From: Bin87 sp963665395
GTDB taxonomy: Bacteria > Chloroflexota > Dehalococcoidia > Lucifugimonadales > UBA3495
Direction: 5' to 3'
Length of the DNA: 64,000 nt
NCBI GenBank assembly: GCA_963665395.2
Contig: OY762251.1
Span: 930,001 to 994,000, forward strand
In this document: positions 24,982 through 34,893 of the stretch, in pieces
How positions within the stretch are numbered: the stretch's first letter is position 1
Layout of the letters: each line of letters starts with the position of its first letter
Made by a program: the position numbers and the translations under genes
Notes under the pieces: generated by a model
The model's input: only the letters and a program-made list of their open reading frames with translations
Database searches by the model: none
What the model was told of the DNA's origin: nothing

Positions 24982-25422
24982 GTGACTGAGCAGCGGAATC
25001 GGCCATTGGTGGGTGTGGGTGTGGTGTTCATCCGCGACGGTCGCGTTTTTCTGGCGCAGCGTCGCGGTTCCCACGGAGAAGCAACCTGGGCGTCGGCCGG
25101 GGGGCACCTGGAGTACGGCGAATCGTTGGAGGATTGCGCGCGCCGGGAAGCCCGGGAGGAGCTCGGAGTGGACGTGGGCGAGCTGCGGGTATTGTGCTTC
25201 AGCAACATCATCGCCTACGACCGGCACTACGTCGATGTGGAGTTCCTCGGCGATATCGGTGACCAGGAGCCCGTTCCCAATCAGGCTGACGGCGCCCTGG
25301 AAGAGTGCGGCTGGTTTCCCCTGCGAGAGCCGCCGGAACCGCTATTTGAACCCATGCGCCTGGCCATCGCCAGTTTGCTTTCCGGGAATTGGTACTATTC
25401 TGCAAAATCGCCGAATCAGTGA
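24982..25422 (+). CDS. NUDIX hydrolase
   Basis: 146 residues with a clear Nudix box, GGHLEYGESLEDCARREAREELGV (residues 40-63 split here as GGHLEYGESLEDC and ARREAREELGV), which binds Mg and cleaves nucleoside diphosphate derivatives. The fold resembles MutT-type pyrophosphatases acting on damaged nucleotides. The GTG at 24982 is 7 nt after TATACT, so the message may be nearly leaderless; the GGAGG just before it is too close to act normally. The longer frame upstream lies inside the small mobile element and is not coding. Confidence 0.88.
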   Translation: MTEQRNRPLVGVGVVFIRDGRVFLAQRRGSHGEATWASAGGHLEYGESLEDCARREAREELGVDVGELRVLCFSNIIAYDRHYVDVEFLGDIGDQEPVPNQADGALEECGWFPLREPPEPLFEPMRLAIASLLSGNWYYSAKSPNQ

Positions 25423-25433
25423 CGCGAGCGACA

Positions 25434-25462
25434 TGGCAGGACAGTAAAAAATTTGGTATAAT
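25434..25462 (+). promoter_or_regulatory. Candidate promoter of gyrB
   Basis: A perfect TATAAT at 25457-25462 lies 17 bp after a poor -35 (TGGCAG), about 100 bp before the gyrB ATG. The leader is AT-rich. Confidence 0.45.
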
Positions 25463-25560
25463 TCGGAAGTGGCAACAAGCGTTATATTTTTTGCCAAGAC
25501 TTTTATCTATTGTTCGTTACGCGGAAGCTAAACTCCTAACGCGAGGGGTATTACATCAGA

Positions 25561-27552
25561 ATGACGCAACAAATAGTATTAAATGAGACCGAGCAATCCT
25601 CCGAATACACTTCTGACAACATTCAGGTGCTAAAGGGATTGGAGGCAGTCAGGGTTCGGCCGGGCATGTATATCGGCAGCACCGGGGTTGACGGCCTGCA
25701 TCATCTCATCAAGGAATTGCTGGACAATGCCGTTGACGAGGCGTTGGCCGGGCACTGCGACCGCATCGACGTGCACATCGGCGCCGACGGAGCGGTAAGC
25801 GTCGCGGATAATGGCCGCGGCATTCCGGTGGACCTCCACCCGGATACCGGCGTGTCCGGCTTGGAAACGGTGATGACCACCCTCCACGCCGGGGGCAAGT
25901 TTGACGGCGCGGCTTACAAAGTATCCGGTGGTCTGCACGGCGTCGGGGCGTCTGTCGTCAACGCCCTGGCATCCAACCTCCACGCCGAGATCTGTCGTGA
26001 CGGCGCGCGCTATACCCAGGACTACGCCAAGGGGATCCCGACCACCGAACTGGTACGCCACCAGCGGGTGAAAAAGCAGGGCACCAAGGTCACCTACTAC
26101 GCCGACCCGGAAATCTTTCCTGAGATCACCTATGACTTCGGTCGTCTGGTGGGGCAGCTGCGACAGACCGCTTACCTGAACAAGGGGCTGGAAATTCGCC
26201 TCATCAGCGAGTTCCACGAGGAGGCGCGGAACGGCGACATCGAGCGGTGCTTCTTCTTCGATACCGGCGTGGCCAGTATGGTGCGCAACATCAACCGCAA
26301 GCGCAACGTGGTCATGCCGGACCCTTACTACTACCAGCGTATCGCCGAGGACGCGGATGTGGAGGTGTCCTTCCAGTACCACCACACTGACGGCCACGAC
26401 AACCTGGCCGCCGACGAACGCACTTTCGCCAACTGCATCCTCACGCCGGAAGGCGGAACGCATTTGGCCGGCTTCCGGTCGGCGCTGACCCGCGTTCTGA
26501 ATGACTACGCGCGAAAGCAGAACTTCCTGAAAGACCCCAAGGATTCATTCAGCGGTGAGGATACCCGTGGCGGTCTGGTGGCCGTGGTCAGCGTGAAACT
26601 TGGCGACCCGCAATTTGAAGGTCAGACCAAGAACAAGCTCAGCAACCCCGAAATCCGCAGCCGGGTTGAAGCCGCGACGTCGGAGGGGCTGACCCGTTTC
26701 CTGGAAGAAAATCCCACGTCGGCGAAGGGGATCATCGAAAAAGTCCAGACCAACCACGCCGCCCGGGAGGCCGCCCGCCGGGCCCGCGACCTGGTGCTGC
26801 GCAAGAATGCCCTGGACGGAACCTCTTTGCCCGGCAAACTGGCGGACTGTTCCGAGCGGGACCCGGCCAGGTCCGAGTTGTATATCGTGGAGGGCGAATC
26901 GGCCGGTGGTTCCGCCAAGATGGGGCGAGACCGCCAGTTCCAGGCCATTTTGCCCCTCAAGGGGAAGATCCTCAATGTGGAGCGATTCCTGGACAAAGTG
27001 GAGCGCATCCTGAGCCACGAGGAAATCCGCGCCATCATCTCCGCCGTGGGCGCCGGCGAGGGCGAAGCCTTCGACATCTCCAAGCTGCGCTACCATCGCA
27101 TCATCATAATGACCGACGCCGACGTGGACGGCTCCCACATCCGCACCCTGATCCTGACCTACTTCTACCGGCGGATGCGGCAGTTGATTGAAGACGGCTA
27201 CCTCTACATCGCCCAGCCGCCCCTTTATCGCGTGCAGCGCGGGCGCAGCATCGCCTACGCCTATTCCGAGGAGGAGAAAGAAGCGCTGATCAAGCGGATG
27301 TCAACGGCGCGCTCCGAACCCTCCATACAACGGTACAAGGGCTTGGGCGAGATGAACGCCGACCAGCTTTGGGAAACCACCATGGACCCGGCGGCCCGCA
27401 AGATGCTGCGGGTCACCATCGACGAACTGGATGACGTGGACACCATCGCGGATACCGACGGCGTGTTTGCCATGCTCATGGGCGAGCAGGTCGGGCCGCG
27501 CAAGAATTTCATCCAGACTTACGCCACCCAAGTTCAGAACCTGGACGTGTAA
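25561..27552 (+). CDS. gyrB: DNA gyrase (topoisomerase II) subunit B
   Basis: 663 residues, the size of the shorter GyrB/ParE type without the inserted domain of enterobacterial GyrB. The GHKL ATPase motifs are present: ELLDNAVDEALAG (Glu/Asn), VADNGRGIPVDLHP and GGKFDGAAYKVSGGLHGVGASVVNALA. The Toprim part has YIVEGESAGGSAK, ILPLKGKILNVE and IIIMTDADVDGSHI. The C-terminus has QRYKGLGEMNADQLWETTMDP. It introduces negative supercoils together with GyrA, which is not in the window. Its TAA overlaps the ATG of hpt by one base. Confidence 0.96.
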   Translation: MTQQIVLNETEQSSEYTSDNIQVLKGLEAVRVRPGMYIGSTGVDGLHHLIKELLDNAVDEALAGHCDRIDVHIGADGAVSVADNGRGIPVDLHPDTGVSGLETVMTTLHAGGKFDGAAYKVSGGLHGVGASVVNALASNLHAEICRDGARYTQDYAKGIPTTELVRHQRVKKQGTKVTYYADPEIFPEITYDFGRLVGQLRQTAYLNKGLEIRLISEFHEEARNGDIERCFFFDTGVASMVRNINRKRNVVMPDPYYYQRIAEDADVEVSFQYHHTDGHDNLAADERTFANCILTPEGGTHLAGFRSALTRVLNDYARKQNFLKDPKDSFSGEDTRGGLVAVVSVKLGDPQFEGQTKNKLSNPEIRSRVEAATSEGLTRFLEENPTSAKGIIEKVQTNHAAREAARRARDLVLRKNALDGTSLPGKLADCSERDPARSELYIVEGESAGGSAKMGRDRQFQAILPLKGKILNVERFLDKVERILSHEEIRAIISAVGAGEGEAFDISKLRYHRIIIMTDADVDGSHIRTLILTYFYRRMRQLIEDGYLYIAQPPLYRVQRGRSIAYAYSEEEKEALIKRMSTARSEPSIQRYKGLGEMNADQLWETTMDPAARKMLRVTIDELDDVDTIADTDGVFAMLMGEQVGPRKNFIQTYATQVQNLDV

Positions 27553-28085
27553 TGCCCCGCGACGGGCTGGCGCTGCTGATCTCCGAGGCGGAGCTACGTG
27601 CGGGGGTTGCCAGATTGGCCCGGCAGATCGACCGGGATTACGCTGCTACCGGATTGGTGGTGGTCTGCGTGTTGAAGGGAGCGGTCATTTTTGTAGCCGA
27701 CTTGTTGCGCGCGCTGCAAGCCAACGTACACCGGATTGAATTCGTGCGGGCCAGCAGCTACGGCAGCAGCGCCGAGTCATCGGGCGAAGTCCGCATCTCC
27801 GGCGCCCTGGACGCGCAGCATATCGCTGGCCAACCCGTGCTGCTGGTGGACGACATCGCCGACACCGGTCACACCTGCGTCGCCATGACCGAACACATCC
27901 TCGGCATGGGCGCGGCGTCCGTCCGCTACTGCGCGCTGCTGGACAAGCCGGAACGCCGGCAGGTGGCGGCGCAATGCGACTACGTGGGCTACACCATACC
28001 CGACTGTTTTGTGGTGGGATACGGGATGGATTTTGACGAGCGGTATCGGGAGCTGCCGGCGATTTACTGTCTCCCTGAAACGTAA
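27552..28085 (+). CDS. hpt: Hypoxanthine phosphoribosyltransferase
   Basis: 177 residues of the purine-salvage phosphoribosyltransferase family, making IMP or GMP from free base and PRPP. Seen are VVCVLKGAVIFVADLLRAL, the flexible-loop region FVRASSYGSSAESSGEV, and the PRPP-binding signature VLLVDDIADTGHT. The late CDYVGYTIPDCFVVGYGMDFDERYRELPAI block is diagnostic. Its ATG overlaps the gyrB stop codon, so the two form an operon. Confidence 0.95.
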   Translation: MPRDGLALLISEAELRAGVARLARQIDRDYAATGLVVVCVLKGAVIFVADLLRALQANVHRIEFVRASSYGSSAESSGEVRISGALDAQHIAGQPVLLVDDIADTGHTCVAMTEHILGMGAASVRYCALLDKPERRQVAAQCDYVGYTIPDCFVVGYGMDFDERYRELPAIYCLPET

Positions 28086-28098
28086 AGGGCACCACGCC

Positions 28099-28563
28099 CT
28101 ATACCTTAATCCGGTCACCGACTGGCGATTCCCAAACTTCAACACCGAACTCTGAGCTGATGATGCCGCGCATCTCCATGATATGGCCCACCCCCATCTT
28201 GCGCTGCGAGCCATGGGCCGTTTCCGACTCGAGGCCCAGTATGTAGGCTAATTCCGAGGACGAAAAATCACCCCGGCGATAGGCCAAATACCGATAGGCC
28301 AAATACACGTTGGCAATCGCGACCATATCAGCGGCCAAGGGCACCCAGTACTCACCAGGTAGCACCTGGCTGGGGTACGGGATAGGCTCGCCATCGTCAA
28401 TGCGTCCCGCGATAGCTTCCTCCAAGGCGTCCCGGGCTTCAAGGAGAGCCTCTTCTTTGTCGTCCCCGGAAGTGAGGCACTCGGGCAAATCGCGGAAAGA
28501 GACCACGATTTCATCTTGGGCGGCGCGCTTCAACTGCGCCGGATAAACGAACCGCATATCCAT
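28099..28563 (-). CDS. hicB: HicB-type antitoxin
   Basis: 154 residues. The N-terminal half has the HicB partial RNase H fold (VSFRDLPECLTSGDDKEEALLEARDALEEAIAGR, then PIPYPS). The C-terminal half (SSSELAYILGLESETAHGSQRKMGVGHIMEMRG) resembles a helix-turn-helix that would bind the operator. It follows hicA by 15 bp on the same strand, in the standard toxin-first order. It probably neutralises HicA and represses the pair. Confidence 0.88.
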   Translation of the reverse strand: MDMRFVYPAQLKRAAQDEIVVSFRDLPECLTSGDDKEEALLEARDALEEAIAGRIDDGEPIPYPSQVLPGEYWVPLAADMVAIANVYLAYRYLAYRRGDFSSSELAYILGLESETAHGSQRKMGVGHIMEMRGIISSEFGVEVWESPVGDRIKV

Positions 28564-28578
28564 CTCCTCTCGTGGTCG

Positions 28579-28794
28579 CTACCTGAAATCCTTACTGTTG
28601 AGTCCGAGTTGGCGGATCATGTTTGACAGCAAACCGGGTTTGATTTCCTTGCGTCGGTCTTTTAATACGGTCTTGTTACTTCCATAGTACAAAGTGCCGT
28701 GGCTACCTTTGCCACGCTTTGGGTCAAAACGTACACCAACCCCGCGCTCTTTTCCAATGGCAATCACTCTTTCCATGAAATCTGCGCCTGTCAT
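28579..28794 (-). CDS. hicA: HicA-type mRNA interferase toxin
   Basis: 71 residues with the double-stranded-RNA-binding-like HicA fold. The catalytic His lies in GKGSHGTLYYG (His32), followed by the basic KDRRKEIKPGLLSNMIRQLGL end. Family members are 60-90 residues and cut mRNA when the antitoxin is lost. No frameshift is seen and the antitoxin is intact, so unlike the modules at 16-17.6 kb this pair looks functional. Confidence 0.9.
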   Translation of the reverse strand: MTGADFMERVIAIGKERGVGVRFDPKRGKGSHGTLYYGSNKTVLKDRRKEIKPGLLSNMIRQLGLNSKDFR

Positions 28795-28878
28795 TGAGCA
28801 ATTCTAACGCGATGCTACTCCAATAGTCAAACATTCCTGCGGCGATGATTTTGCAGATATGCCCAGATGGGCGCAGAG

Positions 28879-30510
28879 TCAGTACCCCACCGCCTCCCCG
28901 TCGCCGCGGGGGTCGGAAGCTCCGGCCAGGACGCCGCGCTGACGGTCCCTGACGATGAGTTGCACCACGCCGTTGTAAGAGCCCAGCGGATTCTGGACGA
29001 CGTTGTGGCCCATTCGGCCCAGATCACGGATGGTATCGTCGGGCATTCCAACTTCCACCCGCAGTTCGCCGGCCCGGTTCAGAGTGGCCGGGTCAGTGCC
29101 GGGGAAGCTGAACCACCGGGGGGACTCCACCGCATCCTGGGGTTGCAGGCCGCCGTCAATCAGCTTGGTGAGCATCTGGATGCCGCACTGAGGCTGGAAG
29201 TCTCCGCCCGGGGTGCCGCCAATGATGGCCGCTTCGCCGTCCACCGTGGTCAGGTAGCAGTTCAGCGTGTGCATCGTCCGCTTGCCCGGCTCAATCACAT
29301 TGGGGTGTCCGGGTTCCAGGGTGAAACCGCGTCCTGCCCGGTTATTGAACAGGACGCCGGTGCCGGGCGCCACGACACCGGAACCAAACCCGTTGGACAG
29401 GCTGTGGATCCAGCTCACCGCATTGCCGGCACCGTCCGCGACGCAGAAGTAGGTGGTGTCGCCACGCCCATCCACCGGCATCAGCGGGCGGACTTCGCTG
29501 CCGGCCTGGAAGGGATGAATCTGGTCCCGGCGCATATCGGCGTACTCCATGGACAAGAGGCCGTCCAGGGGCCAATCGACAAAGTTGGGATCGCCAGCCA
29601 TTCTATTCCGGTCCGAGTAGGCGATCTTCTTGGCTTCCACCAGGAGATGTATGGAGTCCGCCGAGTTGGGGGTCATTGACGACAGATCGTGGCCGCTGAC
29701 GATATTCAGCATCTCCAGCAGGATGAAGCCCTGGGACGGCGGGCGGGTCTGATATACCGTATGGCCCCGATACGATGCGCAGATGGGCTCGCCAACATCG
29801 GCGTGGTGGCCGGCGAAGTCAGCCTCGGTGAAAAGACCGCCGGCGTTATTGAGGCCGTCCACCAACTTCTTCGTAAGGTCGCTGCGGTAGAAGGCATCCG
29901 CGCCCCCTTCGGCCACGGCGCGGATGGTATTCGCCAAGTCGCGGTTGACCAGTACCTCGCCAACTCGGGGCGGGCGGCCGCCGTTGGCCAGGTAGATGTC
30001 AGCGGTAGCGGAAAAACGGGCCAGCAGTTCCGCGTTGCCGGCAAAGGCGCGGGCGATGCGCGGCGGCACCGGGAAGCCCTCCTCGGCGTAGCGAATGGCC
30101 GGAGCCAGCAGGTCGGCGAAGGGCATCGTGCAGAAGTTCCGGTGCATCGTCTCCCAGGCCGCCGCCTCGCCGGGCACGGAAACCGAGTGCGGTCCCTGGA
30201 TGGGCATGAGGGCCAGACCCTGGCTGCGGTAGTACTCGGCCTCGGCTCCGGCGGCGGCAACGCCGCTGCTGTTGATGTTGATGACTTTTCCGGTGGCGGC
30301 CTCGTAGGCCAGGATGAACGAGTCCCCGCCCAGTCCGTTGGACGGCACGATGGTTACTGCTTCCACCGCGGCCACGGCCAAAGCCGCGTCAAAGGCGGTG
30401 CCGCCGTCCTGCAACACCCGCAACCCGGCGGACGCCGCCAGCGGGGAATTAGAACAAATCATACCGTTGTAACCGTACACGGCGCTGCGGGTGAGGGGCG
30501 TGATGGACAT
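28879..30510 (-). CDS. ggt: Gamma-glutamyltransferase
   Basis: 543 residues of the Ntn-hydrolase gamma-glutamyltranspeptidase family. The autoprocessing site and nucleophile is Thr352 in GDTTYFCVADGAGNAVS, dividing a large and a small subunit of expected proportions. NSLSNGFGSGV-type and GGTPGGDFQPQ blocks form the glutamate pocket. No signal peptide is evident at the N-terminus, so location is uncertain. CAGGAGG lies 7 nt before the ATG, with an AT-rich TATAAT 20 bp further up on the minus strand. It may act on glutathione or related gamma-glutamyl compounds. Confidence 0.92.
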   Translation of the reverse strand: MSITPLTRSAVYGYNGMICSNSPLAASAGLRVLQDGGTAFDAALAVAAVEAVTIVPSNGLGGDSFILAYEAATGKVININSSGVAAAGAEAEYYRSQGLALMPIQGPHSVSVPGEAAAWETMHRNFCTMPFADLLAPAIRYAEEGFPVPPRIARAFAGNAELLARFSATADIYLANGGRPPRVGEVLVNRDLANTIRAVAEGGADAFYRSDLTKKLVDGLNNAGGLFTEADFAGHHADVGEPICASYRGHTVYQTRPPSQGFILLEMLNIVSGHDLSSMTPNSADSIHLLVEAKKIAYSDRNRMAGDPNFVDWPLDGLLSMEYADMRRDQIHPFQAGSEVRPLMPVDGRGDTTYFCVADGAGNAVSWIHSLSNGFGSGVVAPGTGVLFNNRAGRGFTLEPGHPNVIEPGKRTMHTLNCYLTTVDGEAAIIGGTPGGDFQPQCGIQMLTKLIDGGLQPQDAVESPRWFSFPGTDPATLNRAGELRVEVGMPDDTIRDLGRMGHNVVQNPLGSYNGVVQLIVRDRQRGVLAGASDPRGDGEAVGY

Positions 30511-30606
30511 GATGCGGCCTCCTGGGTAGCTGGTTGACCACCTGATTATAATGGTTGGCCGGTATTTATGTTCATGCGCTCATAAGGGGAGACCCTGGCG
30601 AAGTCG

Positions 30607-32667
30607 ATGCGGATCAGCGTTGTCATAGCCGCGTGTCTGATTGGGGCTGCGGTCGGGGCATTGTCGCTGCCGGTCAACGACGCGGCGGCGGCGGCGGCCG
30701 ACCCGCCATGTCCCAGCTCCTGGCCAGGGCCGGGTTACGACGGGCCACCGCAGAAAGCGGACTACGGGCATATCGCCTACGAGGATTTCTTTACCGCCTC
30801 GGACGGCGAGCAATGGTTCGTCATCCGCAGCTCCGACAGCAACGGTTACGCGACGGTTCGGGCCTACCCGGCCACGGACCACGGCGTCGGGTACGTCGCC
30901 AACTCGCCCGACGCGGTCTGCTACCTGCTGGTGCTCCGGCCGGGCGACGCCGAGGACACCGTCACGCCGTTGCGGGTGACATTCGCCACGGAGCAAGAGG
31001 AACCCACGCCGGTGCCCCAAGTCTGCGCCCAGCCCGCAAACGTCAATCAGTCCTACGACGCTGCGCAGACTTTGGACATCGAGATCGGCCGGCCGGGGGG
31101 CAGCATGACGGTTGCCAGCATCTATGAGCCGTTGACTTTCAACCCGGCAATAGCCGACGACGTTGTGTCCGTGAGCATCCTGTCCTACCTGTTTGAGGGC
31201 TTGACCACGAGTTCGTTATGCACCGGCGAGGCGGGGCCGTACCTGGCGCAGCGCTGGGAACGGTCTGAGGACGGGTTGACCTGGACGTTCCACTTGCGGC
31301 GGGATGTGAAGTGGCACGACGGAACCCCCTTCACCGCCCACGACGTCAAGTTCACCTTCGACCGCATCGTCGTTGGGCGCGGCCTGCCGGAAGTTACGGC
31401 CCTGGACGACCACACCGTCCGGTTCGTCCTGACCTTGCCTTCCGCCGCGTTCCTGCGGAACCTGGACATGGCGATATACCCCAAACACATCCTGGAGCCG
31501 CACGTGGACGCCGGCGTCTTCAGCGACGTTTGGGACATTGACACCGACCCATCGGAGGTGATCGGCACCGGGCCCTTTGTCATCAAGAGCTACGTTCCCG
31601 GCAAAAGCCTGACGCTGGCGCGCAATCCGAACTACTGGCTGCGTGACGCCCGGGGCAACCAACTGCCCTACCTGGACGAAATCAGATTCCTCGCCGTGCC
31701 CGACTTTGCGGCCAAGTTGGCCAAGTTCCAGGCCGGCGAAACCGACGTTCACGAGTTGCAGCCGCAGGAGTACGCCACGTTGAAACCCCTTGAAGCTGAG
31801 GGTAAATTCACCATTTACGAGCGCGGCCCCGGCTTCGCAACGCGGTTCCTGGCGTTCAACATGAACCCCGGACAGAACGACGCCGGGGCTAATTACGTCG
31901 CCCCCGAGCGGCTGGAATGGTTCCGCACCAAGGAGTTCCGCCAGGCCGTGGCGCACACCATTGACAAGGCCCGGATTATCGCGGAAATACAGCATGGACG
32001 CGGCGAACCGCAATGGTCATCGGTCAGCCCGGCCGCCGGAGACTTCCACAACCCCAACGTGCGCCGGTACGAATACGACATCGCCCGCGCCAACGCCATT
32101 CTGGACGACCTGGGCTGGACCGACATCGACGAGGACGGCATAAGAGAGGACGGGGCCGGCAATGACATAGAGTTCACCCTTGCCACCGGCAACCGTTGCG
32201 ACGCCTGCGCACGGTTTGCAACGATAATACGCGAGGGCCTGGCGGCAATCGGCCTCACGGTGACCCACCAACCGATCGAGGCCGGCCTGCTGGTCAGACA
32301 ACTCACCGCCACCTACGACTGGGAGGCCGTGATTATCGGACTCACCGGCGGGCCGGACCCCGGCAGCGGCATGAATGTGTGGCACAGCGGCGGGCGCCTG
32401 CACCTGTGGCATCCCAACCAGGTCCGCCCGGCAACGGCTTGGGAAGCCGAAATCGACGACCTGTACGTCAGAGCCAGCCAGGAACCGGACCGGGCGAAGC
32501 GCATCGCCTACTACCACCGGGCTCAGGAAGTCATCGCCGAAAACGTCCCCTTCATCTACACGACCCAAGGCATCTGCACCACCGCGGTGAGCAACCTCCT
32601 GGGCAACGTGACGCCGACCCTCTTCGATCTGATGGACATCCGGTACGTGTACCGAACGGACCAATAG
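30607..32667 (+). CDS. ABC transporter substrate-binding protein (family 5) with extra N-terminal domain
   Basis: 686 residues: a signal peptide, then about 100 residues of an unrecognised domain with two cysteines (PPCPSSWPGPGYDG ... NSPDAVCYLLVLRPGD). After a linker comes a full family-5 peptide/nickel-type binding protein (GGSMTVASIYEPLTFNPA, WTFHLRRDVKWHDGTPFTAHDVKFTFDR, IGTGPFVIKSYVPG). Family 5 proteins are normally about 500-550 residues, so the N-terminal domain is an addition. The next gene is a paralogue with the same layout. No permease or ATPase gene is nearby, so the transporter partner is elsewhere. Confidence 0.88.
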   Translation: MRISVVIAACLIGAAVGALSLPVNDAAAAAADPPCPSSWPGPGYDGPPQKADYGHIAYEDFFTASDGEQWFVIRSSDSNGYATVRAYPATDHGVGYVANSPDAVCYLLVLRPGDAEDTVTPLRVTFATEQEEPTPVPQVCAQPANVNQSYDAAQTLDIEIGRPGGSMTVASIYEPLTFNPAIADDVVSVSILSYLFEGLTTSSLCTGEAGPYLAQRWERSEDGLTWTFHLRRDVKWHDGTPFTAHDVKFTFDRIVVGRGLPEVTALDDHTVRFVLTLPSAAFLRNLDMAIYPKHILEPHVDAGVFSDVWDIDTDPSEVIGTGPFVIKSYVPGKSLTLARNPNYWLRDARGNQLPYLDEIRFLAVPDFAAKLAKFQAGETDVHELQPQEYATLKPLEAEGKFTIYERGPGFATRFLAFNMNPGQNDAGANYVAPERLEWFRTKEFRQAVAHTIDKARIIAEIQHGRGEPQWSSVSPAAGDFHNPNVRRYEYDIARANAILDDLGWTDIDEDGIREDGAGNDIEFTLATGNRCDACARFATIIREGLAAIGLTVTHQPIEAGLLVRQLTATYDWEAVIIGLTGGPDPGSGMNVWHSGGRLHLWHPNQVRPATAWEAEIDDLYVRASQEPDRAKRIAYYHRAQEVIAENVPFIYTTQGICTTAVSNLLGNVTPTLFDLMDIRYVYRTDQ

Positions 32668-32749
32668 CCGGCCGGACCGCGCCGGCCGGATTCTTCACGG
32701 AAGGAGTGCCCGTTAACAGCGTTAAAACTATCAGTAGCGAGGTGTCTGT

Positions 32750-34879
32750 ATGTTTGTCGGAACAATCGCAGGAAAATTGTTGCGGATTGGCGTCGTTGTC
32801 CTGGTGGTGGCAGCGCTTTGGGCGACGGGAACGTTGCTCCCGGAGCGGACGGAGGCGCAGAGCGCGCCGGCGTGTCCCGCTTCCTGGCCGGAGCAGGGTT
32901 ACGATGGAACCCTGCGGGCCGCGGACCTGGGCCGCGTCGCCTATCAGGATTTCTATACCGATTCCGACGGCGCGCGCTGGTACGCCATCCGCAGTTCGGA
33001 CAGCAACGGCTACACGACGGTACGGGCTTACCCGGCGGCGGACGATGAATACACTGCCAACTCGCCGGATGAAGTCTGCTACCTGGTGGTCCGCCGGCCG
33101 GGCGACACCGAGGATGCTGCCGAGCCGCAGCAAGTGATATTCTCCAGGGAGCGGGAAGAGCCGCCGCCGGCCGCCCAACCAATCGATCCGCAGACCGCTA
33201 CCGTCCAACGGTTGCGGAGAAACGCCGCGGCGTTTGAGTACGCCACCGGCCAGCGGGGCGGCAGCCTGACCTACACCACCATCGGCGACCCGCTCACTTT
33301 CAACCTGGCGCTGTCGAACGACTCATCGTCGTCGGAAGTGCTTGGATACCTGTTCGAGGGTTTGACTGAAAGCTCATGGCTGACCGGGCAGGTTGAGCCG
33401 GGACTGGCCGAAAGTTGGGAACATTCCGCCGACGGCTTGACCTGGACCTTTTACCTGCGACGGGGAGTGCAGTGGCACGACGGCCAACCGTTCACCGCCG
33501 ACGACGTGGTGTTCACCTTTAACCGCATCATCTACAACCGGAGCATCAACACCACCGCCCGGGCGCAGTTCAACTTCCGCATTTTTGACCGCGCAACCGG
33601 CTCGTGGCGCACGGAACCGATGACGGTGCGGAAGGTGAACGACTACGCCGTGGAGTTTCGCTTGCCGGTGTCCTTTGCGCCTTTCCTGCGCTCCATGGGC
33701 ACGGCGATTTATCCGCAGCACATCCTGGAGCCTCACGTGGCCGCCGGGACTTTTGACACCCTTTGGAGCATCGATACGAACCCCAGCGAGGTCATCGGAA
33801 CCGGGCCGTTCACCATCGCCGGCTACCAGCCGAAACAGCGCGTAACGCTGCGCCGCAACCCGAACTACTGGCTCCGCGACGCCCAGGGCAACGCTCTGCC
33901 GTACCTGGACGAGATTGTTCAGGTCATCGTGCCGGACTTTGCGGCGGAACTGGCCGCGTTCCGGGCCGGCAATTCCGACACTCACGGGGTGCGAGGAGCG
34001 GAATACGCAACCCTGGAACCCCTCCAGCCGGCGGAAAACTTCACTATGCACCAGCGCGGCCCCGGCTTTAGCGCCGTTTTCCTGTCGTTCAACCAGAACC
34101 CGGACGCCGTGGCCCCTGAAAAGCTGCGGTGGTTCAGCAACACCCAATTCCGTCGGGCCGTGGCCCACGTCATTGATAAAGACAGCATCGTTGCCGACGT
34201 GTATCACGGCCACGGCTCCCCGCAGTGGTCGTCCATCAGCCCGGCGGCGGGCGACTTCCACAACCCCAACGTGCGCCGGTACGGGTATGACCTGGCGGAG
34301 GCCCGTAGGATTCTCGACGGCCTGGGCTGGATCGACACTGACGGCGACGGGATACGGGAGGACGACGCGGGCAATCCCATCCGGTTCACCATGGTGACCA
34401 ACCAGGGCAACACGGTGCGCCAGGCGGTCGGCGGCTCGATTCACCAGGGCTTGCGGGCGGTCGGCATCGGAGCCGACTACCAGGTCATTCCCTTCGGCGC
34501 CATCGTAGGCCAGCTCAGTGCCACTTATGACTGGGAGGCGGTAATTATCGGATTCAGCGGCGGCATTGACCCCCACGGCGGCATCACGCTGTGGCACAGC
34601 AGCGAGAACCTGCACCTGTGGCATCCCAGGCAGGCGCGGCCGGCGACGGACTGGGAAGCCGAAATCGACGATTTGTACGTCAGGGCCAGCCAGGAACTGG
34701 ACCACCGGCAGCGGGTGGCCCTCTACCACCGCGCCCAGGAAATCGTCGCCGAGAATCTGCCGGTCATCTACACCATAGCGGGCGACCGCATCAGCGCGGT
34801 GCGCAACGTGTTCGGCAACACCACCGCCACGCTGTACGCCCTTTGGGACATCCGCTACCTGTACCGTACGGATCGGTAG
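32750..34879 (+). CDS. ABC transporter substrate-binding protein (family 5), tandem paralogue
   Basis: 709 residues with the same layout as the preceding gene: signal peptide, the two-cysteine N-terminal domain (PACPASWPEQGYDG ... NSPDEVCYLVVRRPGD), linker, then the family-5 binding protein (GGSLTYTTIGDPLTFNLA, WTFYLRRGVQWHDGQPFTADDVVFTFNR, IGTGPFTIAGYQP). A stretch near residue 270 (NTTARAQFNFRIFDRATGSWRTEPM) is longer than in the first copy. Tandem duplication followed by divergence of the binding region is likely. Confidence 0.88.
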   Translation: MFVGTIAGKLLRIGVVVLVVAALWATGTLLPERTEAQSAPACPASWPEQGYDGTLRAADLGRVAYQDFYTDSDGARWYAIRSSDSNGYTTVRAYPAADDEYTANSPDEVCYLVVRRPGDTEDAAEPQQVIFSREREEPPPAAQPIDPQTATVQRLRRNAAAFEYATGQRGGSLTYTTIGDPLTFNLALSNDSSSSEVLGYLFEGLTESSWLTGQVEPGLAESWEHSADGLTWTFYLRRGVQWHDGQPFTADDVVFTFNRIIYNRSINTTARAQFNFRIFDRATGSWRTEPMTVRKVNDYAVEFRLPVSFAPFLRSMGTAIYPQHILEPHVAAGTFDTLWSIDTNPSEVIGTGPFTIAGYQPKQRVTLRRNPNYWLRDAQGNALPYLDEIVQVIVPDFAAELAAFRAGNSDTHGVRGAEYATLEPLQPAENFTMHQRGPGFSAVFLSFNQNPDAVAPEKLRWFSNTQFRRAVAHVIDKDSIVADVYHGHGSPQWSSISPAAGDFHNPNVRRYGYDLAEARRILDGLGWIDTDGDGIREDDAGNPIRFTMVTNQGNTVRQAVGGSIHQGLRAVGIGADYQVIPFGAIVGQLSATYDWEAVIIGFSGGIDPHGGITLWHSSENLHLWHPRQARPATDWEAEIDDLYVRASQELDHRQRVALYHRAQEIVAENLPVIYTIAGDRISAVRNVFGNTTATLYALWDIRYLYRTDR

Positions 34880-34893
34880 CGACGGACAAGGCT

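Noticed and set aside
24640..25227. Longer N-terminus for the inositol-monophosphatase-like protein
   Set aside because: The frame crosses the family D element and the NUDIX gene; a good ribosome site marks the ATG at 24639.
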